Position numbers and translations under genes: made by a program. The notes below the pieces were generated by a model, which was not told the origin of the DNA, did not search any database, and was given only the letters and a program-made list of their open reading frames with translations. DNA of 64,000 nt from DATHAP01 sp963762865. GTDB taxonomy: Bacteria; Actinomycetota; Actinomycetes; JACCUZ01. The stretch lies in assembly GCA_963762865.1 (NCBI GenBank), contig CAVXNC010000009.1, positions 1-64,000 of the forward strand. The letters run 5' to 3'. Below, one piece after another: positions 30,044 to 38,670 of the stretch (positions within the stretch are counted from its first letter, which is position 1; each line of letters opens with the position of its first letter).

Positions 30044-31693
30044 GTGCTGGCGGTCCGGTGCGCGGCTGAGGCGCCGGGGGTGCCGGGCGGGCTGGCCGCG
30101 GCGGTGGCCGGGGCGGATGCGGCCGGTGCCCGCCTGGACCGGGTGACCGCGCTGGCGCCGGGCCCGCTGCAGATCGGGCTGCTCGCCGCGGTCGACCCCG
30201 ACACGCTGGACCACGCCGGGCGGGTGGAGCTGCTGCAGGCCTGGGAGCGGGCCGCGCGGTGGGTCACCGGCCGCCAGCTCGGGGCGGTGGTCGCGGTCGC
30301 CGGGCCGGTGGCCACCAGCCGGGACGACTTCGCCCGCGAGGACGTGCGGGCCGCGCTGCGCCAGGTCGGCGGGTCCTGGCGCCAGGACGTCGACCTGGCC
30401 CGGGCGCTGGCCGGGCCGCTGACCGCGGCCGGTGCGGCGCTGGCCGCCGGCACCCTGTCCTACCCGCAGGCCCGGGCCCTGGCCCAGGAGACCGAGCCGC
30501 TCGACCCGGCCGCCGCCCGCGCGGTCTGCCAGCGGGTGCTGGGCGACGCGTCCACCCGGACCCCGGCCGACTTCGGCCGCCGGGTCCGGGCGGCGGTCAT
30601 CGCGGTGGACCCGATCGGTGCCGCGCTGCGCGCCGAGCAGGCGACCACGCGCCGCCAGGTCACCCGCCGGAGGCTGCCCGACGGGCAGGCCGCCCTGGAG
30701 GTCACCGGCCCGGCCACCGCGATCGCCGCCATCTGGGCCGTCCTGACCCGCCGGGCCGGGCTCACCCACCCCGACGACCCGCGCACCCTCGACCAGCGCC
30801 GCTTCGACGCACTGCTCGACATCTGCCGCACCGCCACCACCGACACCCTGCTCACCAACCTCACCAACCCCGACCACCACCACGACCACCACGACAACCA
30901 CGGCGACCACCCCGTCCACGACAACCACGGCGACCGCGCCGACGCGTCGACGACCGGCCCGAGCGGGGCGACCGGCAGCGCCGGGCCGACCGGGTCGACG
31001 GCCGGCACAGGGTCAGCCCGCAAGGACCGGCGGCGCGACTCGCGCACCGGCACCACCGCCAGCGTGTTCGTCTTCGCCGACGCCGCGACCTGGGCCGGGC
31101 TGGCCGAGCACCCGGGCGACCTCGACGGCTACGGCCCGATCCCCGCCGGCATGGCCCGGGACTGCTTCACCGACGCCCAGTGGCGCGCGGTGGTCACCGA
31201 CGCCCTGACCGGGCTGGTCGCCTCGGTCTCCGACGACACCTACACCCCCAGCGCGCGGACCCGCCGGCACCTCTTCGCCCAGGACCGCGGCTGCCTGTTC
31301 CCCGGCTGCCCCGCCCCGGTCTGGTACTGCGACGCCGACCACTCGCTGCCCCACGACCAGGGCGGCTGCACCGACCCGGACAACTGCGGGCTGCTCTGCC
31401 GGCGCCACCACCGCCTCAAGACCCACACCGGCTGGACCTGGACCCGCCACCCGGACGGCACCGTGGCCTGGACCAGCCCCGACGGACACATCTGGACCCG
31501 ACCACCCCAGCGCTACCACCACACCACCACCCTCCCGCGGCATCGCGGACACCCCCACCGACGCCGGGCCACCGAGCACCACCGACCCGCACACCGGCCC
31601 CGCCCCCGCACGCGCCGGACCCAACGGACGAAGCGACGACATCCCGCCGTTCTGAGCCGTACGGACGAGGCTCACCGACCGCGACGCCGCTGA
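30044..31693 (+). CDS. DUF222 / 13E12-repeat HNH endonuclease family protein
   Basis: 549 residues from GTG 30044. The DUF222 helical region occupies residues ~20-300 (LLQAWERAARWVTGRQLGAV, LSYPQARALAQETEPLD, AALEVTGPATAIAAIWAVL), then a His/Asp-rich linker, then a C-terminal HNH nuclease: CLFPGCPAPVWYCDADHSLP, GGCTDPDNCGLLCRRHHRLK, with four Cys for a zinc knuckle. Relatives start MFD..., as the ATG at 30031 does in another frame, so a one-base slip at the very start is possible. The Arg/His-rich tail after residue ~480 is unlike the usual Pro-rich end and may also be a slip. Role unknown; SOS-inducible by its box. Confidence 0.8.
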   Translation: MLAVRCAAEAPGVPGGLAAAVAGADAAGARLDRVTALAPGPLQIGLLAAVDPDTLDHAGRVELLQAWERAARWVTGRQLGAVVAVAGPVATSRDDFAREDVRAALRQVGGSWRQDVDLARALAGPLTAAGAALAAGTLSYPQARALAQETEPLDPAAARAVCQRVLGDASTRTPADFGRRVRAAVIAVDPIGAALRAEQATTRRQVTRRRLPDGQAALEVTGPATAIAAIWAVLTRRAGLTHPDDPRTLDQRRFDALLDICRTATTDTLLTNLTNPDHHHDHHDNHGDHPVHDNHGDRADASTTGPSGATGSAGPTGSTAGTGSARKDRRRDSRTGTTASVFVFADAATWAGLAEHPGDLDGYGPIPAGMARDCFTDAQWRAVVTDALTGLVASVSDDTYTPSARTRRHLFAQDRGCLFPGCPAPVWYCDADHSLPHDQGGCTDPDNCGLLCRRHHRLKTHTGWTWTRHPDGTVAWTSPDGHIWTRPPQRYHHTTTLPRHRGHPHRRRATEHHRPAHRPRPRTRRTQRTKRRHPAVLSRTDEAHRPRRR

Positions 31694-31833
31694 CCGACCG
31701 CTGGCGCCCTCCGCGCGATGCATTTCCGCAGCCCACTCCGCCATGCCCGCAGGCCGGCGCACTCGTCGACCGTTCACCTCGCCGCCGACACCGACTCACC
31801 AGAGGACCCATCCACGACACACGGAGCTGACGC

Positions 31834-32343
31834 ATGCCCAACATCGACCCGATCGCCTGGCTCGACCAGGAGGACGCCCGCACTGCAGAGTGCATCCGCA
31901 GGTACGGCGTGTACCTGACCTATGTAGGCGGCGGCAGCTGCAACGCGCCCGGCTGCGCCGGAGGTGACGGTGACGAAGGTCCCGCCTTCGGCTACACGGT
32001 CGGCCTCTTCGGTCTCGGTCACCCCGAGCTCGTCATCGTCGGCACGAACGCCGACACGGCCGGAGCCGTCCTCAACGACCTGGCCGCGCGCATTCGGCGG
32101 GGTGCGAACCTCGTCCCGGGCGAGCTGATCACCTTCGACGACTGGCCCCACCGGATCGTCGCGGAGGAGCTGCCGAACCCCGGCGAGATCCTCTTCGCCG
32201 CCAACCGGTTCTACGCGCGGCCCAACTGGGCGTCGGTGCCGGCGCTGCAGCTCAGCTACGACGACAAGTCGGGCCGCTTCCCGTGGGAGGAGGACTACGT
32301 CGCGCCGGACAAGCAGCCCCGTCCCGGCACCTGGACCGCGTGA
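31834..32343 (+). CDS. DUF4262 domain-containing protein
   Basis: 169 residues from ATG 31834. DUF4262 features are visible: EDARTAECIRRYGVYLTYVG near the start, FGYTVGLFGLGHPELVIVGT (the GxTxGL...HPE signature), LNDLAARIRRGANLVPGEL, and the C-terminal RPNWASVPALQLSYDDKSG with FPWEEDY. The molecular function of the family is unknown; members are small soluble proteins, scattered among actinobacteria. It stands alone; its 3' end overlaps the tail of the convergent frame at 32252. Confidence 0.88.
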   Translation: MPNIDPIAWLDQEDARTAECIRRYGVYLTYVGGGSCNAPGCAGGDGDEGPAFGYTVGLFGLGHPELVIVGTNADTAGAVLNDLAARIRRGANLVPGELITFDDWPHRIVAEELPNPGEILFAANRFYARPNWASVPALQLSYDDKSGRFPWEEDYVAPDKQPRPGTWTA

Positions 32344-32860
32344 CGGTCGGGGCTGGTCCTCGACTCAGGAGGCGTCGGCGAGCGGCGGCTCGTCGGGTCG
32401 AGCCGACGGTGTCCGCGGCGACTCCGACGGGCGGCATGGTCCGGCTGCCGTCGCAGGTCACGACGTGCACACCGAGCAGGTCGATGTCGTCACCGCAGAC
32501 CGCCCGCGCAGCCCGCTGCCAGGAGCGGTCGCTCCGTGTGATGCTCAGTCCGTCGCGGCGTGCGATGGCCAGGTGGATCCCGGGCCGACCGGTTCCGCCG
32601 GCGTCACCGAGGTCGAAGGCCCGAACCGCCATCGCGATCGTCTCGAGCCCCTTCCGTCGGTCGTCATCGTCGGCGGCGTCATCGAGATCGCTGATCATCA
32701 CCGGCAGTGCGAGACGCCGGTGCCCGTCGCAGATCAGCACGCCCAGCGCGCCGGCGCGTCGGTCGCGTTCCATGACCACGAGGTCGAGGACGTCCGCGAG
32801 CAGCTGCGGGTCGGTCAGCGGTCGGGCGGACCAGTCATCGGGCAGGTCGTCAAATCCCAT
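32252..32860 (-). CDS. Hypothetical protein (actinobacterial, unknown function)
   Basis: Starts at ATG 32860 with MGFDDLPDDWSARPLTDPQL. The first ~165 residues look like a real soluble protein (ADVLDLVVMERDRRAGALGV, RLALPVMISDLDD, IHLAIARRDGLSITRSDRSW, LLGVHVVTCDGSRTMPPV). The last ~35 residues are Arg-rich and overlap the DUF4262 gene on the other strand; in the next frame a natural-looking end (SARPDEPPLADAS) stops at 32365. A one-base slip near 32410 probably replaces the true terminus. Proteins of this type are common near actinobacterial housekeeping genes and uncharacterised. Confidence 0.6.
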   Translation of the reverse strand: MGFDDLPDDWSARPLTDPQLLADVLDLVVMERDRRAGALGVLICDGHRRLALPVMISDLDDAADDDDRRKGLETIAMAVRAFDLGDAGGTGRPGIHLAIARRDGLSITRSDRSWQRAARAVCGDDIDLLGVHVVTCDGSRTMPPVGVAADTVGSTRRAAARRRLLSRGPAPTVTRSRCRDGAACPARRSPPPTGSGPTCRRS

Positions 32861-32945
32861 CGCCCCATCGTGGCGAGATCCGTCAGAGCCGCCGTCCGGT
32901 TGTCCACAGGTCGAGGCGACGAGCACGACCGAGAGACGCACAGGG

Positions 32946-34097
32946 TCAGTCGACCGGCACGCCGTCGACCCAGCAGGCCGTGACCTCGACGCGGTCGTCC
33001 AGCACCGTGATGTCCGCCCGGTCCCCCGGGCGGAGCCGGCCGAGGTCGGGGCGGCCGACGAGTTCCGCCGGCCGCACCGACGCCCCCGTCACCGCCTGCT
33101 CGAAGGACAGACCCAGCGCCATCGCCTGCCGCACCATCCCCACGAGTGAGGTCACGCTCCCCGCCAGGCCACCGTCGGTGTTGCGGGCCGCACCATCCAC
33201 CATCAGCAGCTCGACGTCACCCAGCCGGTACCTGCCGTCCGCCGCGCCGGTCGCGGACAGGGCATCGGTCACCAGCACCAGCCGCGACCCGGCCGCAGCC
33301 ACCACGAGGGACGCCGTCTCGGGCGCCAGGTGCACGCCGTCGAGGATCGCCTGCACGGCGACGTCGGCTCGGCCCAGAGCGACGCCGGCAAGGCCTGGCC
33401 GCCGCGAGCCGACACCGCTCATCCCGTTGAACACGTGCGTCACCGCCCGGGCACCCGCGTCGAAGCCGGCATGCGCCTCGGCCGCCGTCGCGTCACTGTG
33501 CCCGAGGCTGACCAGTACGCCCGACGAGGCGGCCAGCCCGATGACATCCAGCGCGCCCGGCAGCTCCGGCGCGATGGTCATGCCGACGACCGGCCCGCGG
33601 GCGATCCACTCCCGCAGTGCCGACCCATCGGGTGATCGCAGGTGCTCGACCGGGTGCGTCCCGCGTCGGCTCTCGGCGAGGAACGGACCCTCGAGGTGCG
33701 CGCCGAGACACCGGGCGCCGGCAACCGAGGCCGCTTCGACCGCCGAGGCCGCATCGACCGGCGAGGTCCCGTCGGCCGACGAGGCCGCCACCTCACCGGC
33801 GACGGCCAACGCCGAGGCGGTCATCGCCTCGGCGGCAGTGACGAGGTTGGCGACGAACGACGTGACACCGTCGCGCGCCATCCGCCTCGATGCCTCGCGC
33901 CACTCGTCCGCCGAGGAGGTCAGCAGGTCGACCCCGCCGTACCCGTTGACCTGCAGGTCGACGAGTCCGGGAACCGCCGTCCCGCCACCCCGCACCGGCG
34001 GCAGCCCGACCGCGGCCACCCGACCGTCCGCCAGCTCAACGTCCCCGGGCACCAGGACGCCGTCGACCAGCGCAGCCGCGACACCGAGGCGGGTCAC
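32946..34097 (-). CDS. nagA: N-acetylglucosamine-6-phosphate deacetylase
   Basis: 383 residues, GTG start at 34097. NagA deacetylates GlcNAc-6-phosphate in amino-sugar use and cell-wall recycling. Motifs: PGLVDLQVNGYGGVDLL, CLGAHLEGPFLAESRRGTH (metal-binding Glu), SLGHSDATAAEAHAGFDAG (His), ARAVTHVFNGMSGV (His), and VLVTDALSATGAADG (catalytic Asp); RLRPGDRADITVLDD closes the small beta domain. An extra Ala/Ser-rich loop (SSADGTSPVDAASAVEAAS) precedes the first ligand. It starts 4 bases inside the nagZ end, so the two are coupled for muropeptide/GlcNAc recycling. Confidence 0.92.
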   Translation of the reverse strand: MTRLGVAAALVDGVLVPGDVELADGRVAAVGLPPVRGGGTAVPGLVDLQVNGYGGVDLLTSSADEWREASRRMARDGVTSFVANLVTAAEAMTASALAVAGEVAASSADGTSPVDAASAVEAASVAGARCLGAHLEGPFLAESRRGTHPVEHLRSPDGSALREWIARGPVVGMTIAPELPGALDVIGLAASSGVLVSLGHSDATAAEAHAGFDAGARAVTHVFNGMSGVGSRRPGLAGVALGRADVAVQAILDGVHLAPETASLVVAAAGSRLVLVTDALSATGAADGRYRLGDVELLMVDGAARNTDGGLAGSVTSLVGMVRQAMALGLSFEQAVTGASVRPAELVGRPDLGRLRPGDRADITVLDDRVEVTACWVDGVPVD

Positions 34098-35569
34098 CGC
34101 CGGTCACCGGCGAGCAGCGCGTCCAGGGCCTCGCCGGACACCCGGGAGGCGCCGTACGTCCGGACGACAGCCGCCCCGGGCACCTCCTGGTCACCCGGCC
34201 AGCCCATCTCGACCACGACGAGCGGTGGGCCGTCCACCGCCCGGGAGGCCAGCTCGGTCAGTCGGGAGCGCACCCAGCCGTGCCGATGCGCATCACGCAC
34301 CAGCGCGACCACCGCGCGAGCGCCCTCACCGACCACGTCCCCCACGGTGGTGGATTCCACCACGTCGATCGGCGGCCTGCCGCCCAGCACGACGCCGTCG
34401 AGGGGCAGCCCCCACGCCGTCGGCCCGACCGCGAAGTTCGCCTCGGTCTGGAACCGGAGCACCGTCGCGCCGCGAAGGTCGGGCAACGTACCCGTGACGG
34501 CGATCGCGTCGTGGGCCACGGAAAGGCCAACCTCGGCGTCGTACGTCGGGAAGGCGCCCGCCCCGCGCCACCCGTGGACCCGCTCCACCGCGGCCGCGAC
34601 CCGCTCGCCGGCCTCGACGAGCCGGCCCTCGAGCAGCCGCCCGTCGCGCACCGCCGCAACAAGTCCTGAGACCACGGCGTCCACGTCGCCTGCCTCGCCA
34701 TCGGCACCAAGGCACAGCAGGTCGCACCCGGCAGCGATCGCGGAGACCGCGGCGTCAGGCGCACTCCCCACTGCGGCGAGGCCGGCCATGTCGAGTGCAT
34801 CGCTGACCACGAGGCCCCGAAAACCCAGCTCCGAGCGGAGCAGCCGGTTCGCGGCCGGACTCACGGTCGCCGGCAACCGGGCGTCGACCGCGGTTGCCAC
34901 GAGGTGGGCGGTCATCACCGCAACGGCACCCGACTCCACCGCCGCCCGGAAGGGCAGCAGCTCCCTCGACCTGAGCACGTCGACCGGCGCGGTGACCACC
35001 GGCATGCCGAGGTGCGAGTCGACTGCGGTGTCGCCGTGCCCGGGGAAGTGCTTGGCGCACGCACCCACACCGCTGGACTGCATCCCGTCGACGTACGCCC
35101 TGGTGTGCCGGGCCACCAGCTCCGGGTCCGCGCCGAAGCTCCGGACACCGATCACCGGGTTCGCGGGGTCGGAGTTGACGTCGACCACCGGCGCGAGGTC
35201 CAGGTCGACGCCGACCTCGGCCAGCTCGGCCCCGATCGCCGCGGCCACCGCCGCCGTGCGCGCGGGGTCGTCGACGGCACCGAGCGCGGCGTTGCCCGGG
35301 TGCGGCGACCCGTCCCGGTGGTGCAGCCGCGTGACGTCACCGCCCTCCTCGTCCAGGGCGATCAGCACGCCCGGGTTGGCGTCCCGGATCGCGGCGGTGA
35401 GGCGAGCCACCTGCTCCGGCGACTCGATGTTGGAGCGGAAGAGGCAGACCGAGCCGAGCCCGCCGCGCAGCCGGTCGAACAGCCACGCGGGAGCAGTCGG
35501 CCCCGCGAAGGAGGCCATCACGCTCCGCAGCGCGGTCCTCTCGAGTGCGGTCGTTTCGAGCGTCGTCAC
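34094..35569 (-). CDS. nagZ: Glycoside hydrolase family 3 beta-N-acetylhexosaminidase, NagZ-like
   Basis: 491 residues from GTG 35569, which overlaps the mug stop; the frame is open to 35773 only through the mug gene. GH3 signatures: IALDEEGGDVTRLHH, LDLAPVVDVNSDPANPVIGV, GVGACAKHFPGHGDTAVDSH (the NagZ Lys-His and Asp-Ser-His loop carrying the general acid), and VVSDALDMAGL with the nucleophile Asp. A C-terminal alpha/beta/alpha domain (LRGATVLRFQTEANFAVGP, PPLVVVEMGWPG) follows. It removes terminal GlcNAc from cell-wall fragments; with nagA it forms a recycling pair. No signal peptide is visible. Confidence 0.88.
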   Translation of the reverse strand: MTTLETTALERTALRSVMASFAGPTAPAWLFDRLRGGLGSVCLFRSNIESPEQVARLTAAIRDANPGVLIALDEEGGDVTRLHHRDGSPHPGNAALGAVDDPARTAAVAAAIGAELAEVGVDLDLAPVVDVNSDPANPVIGVRSFGADPELVARHTRAYVDGMQSSGVGACAKHFPGHGDTAVDSHLGMPVVTAPVDVLRSRELLPFRAAVESGAVAVMTAHLVATAVDARLPATVSPAANRLLRSELGFRGLVVSDALDMAGLAAVGSAPDAAVSAIAAGCDLLCLGADGEAGDVDAVVSGLVAAVRDGRLLEGRLVEAGERVAAAVERVHGWRGAGAFPTYDAEVGLSVAHDAIAVTGTLPDLRGATVLRFQTEANFAVGPTAWGLPLDGVVLGGRPPIDVVESTTVGDVVGEGARAVVALVRDAHRHGWVRSRLTELASRAVDGPPLVVVEMGWPGDQEVPGAAVVRTYGASRVSGEALDALLAGDRR

Positions 35570-36108
35570 CCCGATACCTTCTCGCGCAGCTCCCCGAAGA
35601 GCCGAGCCAGGTCCGCGGGCTGGTGGTGCGCGTTGAGCCCGCTCGGGTTCGGCAGCACCCAGACCCGGGCGGGTCCGAGCGTGCGGTCCTGCGGTCCCAG
35701 CACCGCACGCGGCTCCCCGAAGGCCGCCCGGTAGGCCGTCACACCGAGGACCGCGACGTACGCCGGACGCCACCGCTCCCCCAGCGCGACGAGCCGGCGC
35801 CCGCCCTCGCGGAGCTCGTCACGCGACAGCTCGGCGGCGGTCGCGGTCGCGCGGGCAACCACGTTGGTGACACCGAGGCCGAGGGCGAGCAGCTCCTGCT
35901 CCTCGGCAGGTCGCAGCAACCGCGGCGTGAAGCCCGACGCGTGCAGCGCCGGCCAGAACCGGTTGCCCGGCCGGGCGAAATGGTGGCCCGCCCACGCGGT
36001 GTAGAGCCCCGGGTTGATGCCGCAGAACAGAACACGCAGGTCCTCCGCGACGACGTCGGGGACGACCCGGTCGGCGGCGGCGAGCAGCTCCACGCGGGAA
36101 GGACTCAC
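35566..36108 (-). CDS. mug: G/U mismatch-specific uracil/thymine DNA glycosylase (Mug/TDG family)
   Basis: 180 residues, GTG start 36108. The family active-site motif is LFCGINPGLYTAWAGHHFAR, followed by NRFWPALHASGFT, GLGVTNVVARATATAAEL and the DNA-intercalating NPSGLNAHHQ motif near residue 155. It excises uracil or thymine opposite guanine in base-excision repair. Length matches the family. The stop overlaps the nagZ start (GTGA), making mug the first gene of a mug-nagZ-nagA chain, a functional mix held together by overlap. Confidence 0.9.
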   Translation of the reverse strand: MSPSRVELLAAADRVVPDVVAEDLRVLFCGINPGLYTAWAGHHFARPGNRFWPALHASGFTPRLLRPAEEQELLALGLGVTNVVARATATAAELSRDELREGGRRLVALGERWRPAYVAVLGVTAYRAAFGEPRAVLGPQDRTLGPARVWVLPNPSGLNAHHQPADLARLFGELREKVSG

Positions 36109-36138
36109 GGGCGGTCCCAGGTCACAAGCGGTACCCGT

Positions 36139-36351
36139 TCACGTCAGCAGGAGCTCGCGACCACTCGCGGCGACGACGTCGCCCGGTCGCAGCTGCCGGC
36201 CGCGGCGCGACTCGGTCTCGCCGTTGACCCGGACGTGACCGCTCTCGAGCAGCTCGCGGGCCGCGCCACCGGTGTCGACCACGCCGACGAGCTTCAGCAG
36301 CTGACCGAGGCGGATGCCGTCGGCACCGATCTCGACGGGCTCGGGTTCCAT
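36139..36351 (-). CDS. S4-domain RNA-binding protein (RqcP/YbcJ-like)
   Basis: 70 residues from ATG 36351; the open frame to 36486 has no similarity. It is essentially one S4 domain: IRLGQLLKLVGVVDTGGAAR, ELLESGHVRVNGETESRRGR, QLRPGDVVAASGRELLL. Small stand-alone S4 proteins bind structured RNA or ribosomes. It lies 30 bases upstream of mug on the same strand and may lead that operon. Confidence 0.85.
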   Translation of the reverse strand: MEPEPVEIGADGIRLGQLLKLVGVVDTGGAARELLESGHVRVNGETESRRGRQLRPGDVVAASGRELLLT

Positions 36352-36594
36352 GGCGTTGACCGTACGACGCGGCCGCACGACGTCACTCGCGTCCGCACGG
36401 CGGTCGACCGGCCCCCGAGGCCGGTCCACCGACGTACGCAGGGCTGAGCCATTCCCTGCCAGCGTGACCGAGCCGGTGACGACCAACCATCACCCGACCG
36501 GTTGAGATCGGCGGTCGGCTCGTCCCCTTTGCCGTGGTTGCCCGCCTGTGGACGACGGGCTCGCGGTGGGTTCGGGTCCTGCCAGGCTCGTCGG

Positions 36595-36867
36595 GTGCGG
36601 ATCGAGGTGGCGACGGGGGCGATGGCGCAGGCCCGCGATGCCGTACGTCGCGCCGCCGGCCGGGTCGGCGAGGTCGGGGTGTCGACGGACTGGCGGACGG
36701 ACTCCGGCGACCTGGCCGCGGACGACGCGGTGCGGATGCTCGGCGATGTCCTGGCCGAGTCCCTGGCGCAGCTCGAGCGGTTCCTGCACACCGTGTCGGT
36801 CGTCATCGACGTGGCGGCCGCCGACTACGCGCGGGCGGAGGCTCGTGCGTCGGTCGGTGACCGGTGA
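36595..36867 (+). CDS. Small helical WXG100/EspC-like protein
   Basis: 90 residues from GTG 36595; the upstream in-frame part is Arg/Pro-rich and probably untranslated. Mostly alpha-helical: MAQARDAVRRAAGRVG, ADDAVRMLGDVLAESLAQLE, RFLHTVSVVIDVAAADYARA. The size, two-helix pattern and C-terminal Y-A-x-A-E resemble ESX-associated WXG100 or EspC-like partners; there is no clear WxG turn (the midpoint reads STDWRTDSGDL). It directly precedes the large helical protein at 36886, as a partner would. Confidence 0.6.
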   Translation: MRIEVATGAMAQARDAVRRAAGRVGEVGVSTDWRTDSGDLAADDAVRMLGDVLAESLAQLERFLHTVSVVIDVAAADYARAEARASVGDR

Positions 36868-36885
36868 CACGGCGGTGACGCCGCG

Positions 36886-37974
36886 GTGACCACGACGACC
36901 ACAGGCCTCGAGGGCGAGCTCGGGGTCCGGCTCCCCGACGGGGACGTCGGGTCGGTGTCACGTGTGGCGGCGGCGGTGGAGTCCGTCGCGGAGCGGCTGC
37001 TGGTCGTGGCACGCGGCGTCGCGCGGCTGCTTCCGGTGGCCGGCTGGAGCGGCGTGGCCGCCGTGGCCGCGGACGAGCGGCTGCTCGACGTGGCCGCGGC
37101 CCTGAGCGCGGAACGGACCCGGGCGGAGCGGGCGGCCGACGCGCTGCGGCAGTGCGCGGCCCGGTTGCGTCTCGCGCAGGACCTTGCCGACGAGGCCCGG
37201 CTGCTGCTGTCGGGCGCGCACCGGGAGCAGGCGGCCGCCGATGCGAGGGACCCGGCACTGGCTGCTGCCCGGGTCTCGGGCCAGTGGTCGGGCTCCCGCT
37301 CCGACGGCGCGCTCTACGACCCGGCCGCGGTCGCGCTGCTCCGGCGCGCGCAGGACCGGGCACGCGAGTCGCGGGAGACCGCGGACGTCGCCACCCGCCG
37401 CTTGGTCGACGAACTGAGTGCATTGTCGGGTCGGCGGGTGGTCCGCGAGCCCGGGTCGTGGTCGACGCTGCTCGACGTGGTCGGCCTGGTGCCCACCTAC
37501 GGCGACGCGTTGGACCTGGGCAGGGCCGGAGTCGCGGCGCTGCACGGCGACTTCCGCGACGCCGCGGTGACCGGTGCCGCATCGCTGCCCGGACCGGCCG
37601 GCTGGCTGGCCGGCGCCCACAAGGTCGACCGCGGCCTCGACGCCGTCGGCGACGTGTCACGCGTGGTCGACGAGTCGCCGCGAACCCGAGCCGCCGCCGT
37701 CTTCGCATCGGTCACGGTGATGGGTCGACGGCGACACGTACGAATCCTGCCCGACGACGATGCGGTCGACGCCTTCTTCCGCGACGTGCTCGCACCGCTG
37801 GGGCACACAACGTCACGGACGACGAGCGGCGGGGTCGTCACCACGACGACGCTCGCTGGAGGTGGCAAGATCGTGCACCGCACGTACAGCCGAACCGGCG
37901 GTCATGCCATCGAGCTCCAGGACGTGAATGATGCACAGGTCACCTTGCTGCACAGGGTCGACCGGGGATCGTGA
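36886..37974 (+). CDS. Putative polymorphic-toxin-like protein with helical N-terminus
   Basis: 362 residues, 18 bases after the WXG-like gene. Residues ~15-190 are long amphipathic helices (VAAAVESVAERLLVVARGVA, ERAADALRQCAARLRLAQDL, RAQDRARESRETADVATRRL), like the trafficking part of WXG/LXG toxins. Residues ~200-260 are Gly/Ala-rich and hydrophobic (DAAVTGAASLPGPAGWLAGA), as in many pre-toxin regions. The last ~85 residues form a distinct basic/beta domain (DDDAVDAFFRDVLAPLGHTT, GGGKIVHRTYSRTGGHAIEL) that I cannot assign. The stop overlaps the next start (TGATG). No ESX secretion genes are in the window. Confidence 0.55.
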   Translation: MTTTTTGLEGELGVRLPDGDVGSVSRVAAAVESVAERLLVVARGVARLLPVAGWSGVAAVAADERLLDVAAALSAERTRAERAADALRQCAARLRLAQDLADEARLLLSGAHREQAAADARDPALAAARVSGQWSGSRSDGALYDPAAVALLRRAQDRARESRETADVATRRLVDELSALSGRRVVREPGSWSTLLDVVGLVPTYGDALDLGRAGVAALHGDFRDAAVTGAASLPGPAGWLAGAHKVDRGLDAVGDVSRVVDESPRTRAAAVFASVTVMGRRRHVRILPDDDAVDAFFRDVLAPLGHTTSRTTSGGVVTTTTLAGGGKIVHRTYSRTGGHAIELQDVNDAQVTLLHRVDRGS

Positions 37975-38323
37975 TGGCTGAGCAGCAGGACATCGACGAG
38001 CTCGCTCGCCAGCTGATCGACGATCTCGAGGTCGACTGGGTCTCGATCCCGCGGATGCCCTGGTTCGCTGCGCGCATTCTCGGCGCACGGGACAACCCAG
38101 GCGCCGATCGCGACCTGGTGACCAGCACACTGTCTGAGCCTCGTCGGGCACCCGGTCGTCAAGGTGGTGGACGCCGACATGACTCGCGAGTTCACGAGCC
38201 GGGACGAGCTGGCCCGGCACCTCGACGAGCAGTGGCCCGACACCGGCGAATCCGATCGAGAACGAGATCGGCTGGCTCGTGGAGCGGGACTTCGAGCTGC
38301 GTCAGCGTTCCGAGGACCGCTGA
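37974..38323 (+). pseudogene. Immunity-like small acidic protein, two frameshifts
   Basis: ATG 37974 overlaps the stop of the toxin-like gene. The first frame reads QDIDELARQLIDDLEVDWVS and IPRMPWFAARILGARDNPGA; near 38132 the sequence continues in another frame (VGHPVVKVVDADMTREFTSR, DELARHLDEQWPDTG), and near 38247 in a third (NPIENEIGWLVERDFELRQR), ending TGA at 38321. The rejoined product is ~115 residues, acidic and soluble, of the size of immunity proteins. With two slips the locus is either dead or misassembled. Confidence 0.55.
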
Positions 38324-38667
38324 CTGACGCCTGTCCCGGGAAGGCGGTCGGCGAGGGCGTACGAGGCGAGTGCGACAACCGTCGCGACCAGAAGAACCGA
38401 CGGGATCGCGCCGATCGCGCCGGCGATGACGTGCGACAGGGCGAAGGCAGCGACGTAGACCGCGGTGAGGCCCGACCGCGACCTGCACGCCGCGGCGCCG
38501 GTGCCACAGCAACCAGCACCACACGATCCCGACCAGCAGCACGACACCACCCACGGCACGCACACCGGTCGTCTCGGCCACCAGGAAGCCGACGACGAGC
38601 GACCCGCCGGCGACCAGCCAGGTCGGCACTGTCGGCGGACAGCAGCGGGGTAGACCGCACGCGCCAC
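38302..38667 (-). pseudogene. Small membrane protein, one frameshift
   Basis: Two frames join into a ~120-residue protein with about four hydrophobic helices: TVPTWLVAGGSLVVGFLVAE and AVGGVVLLVGIVWCWLLWH in one frame, then GLTAVYVAAFALSHVIAGAI and PSVLLVATVVALASYALADR in the frame ending at 38302. The change is near 38490. The last codons overlap the convergent immunity-like gene. Function unknown. Confidence 0.6.
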
Positions 38668-38670
38668 GGC

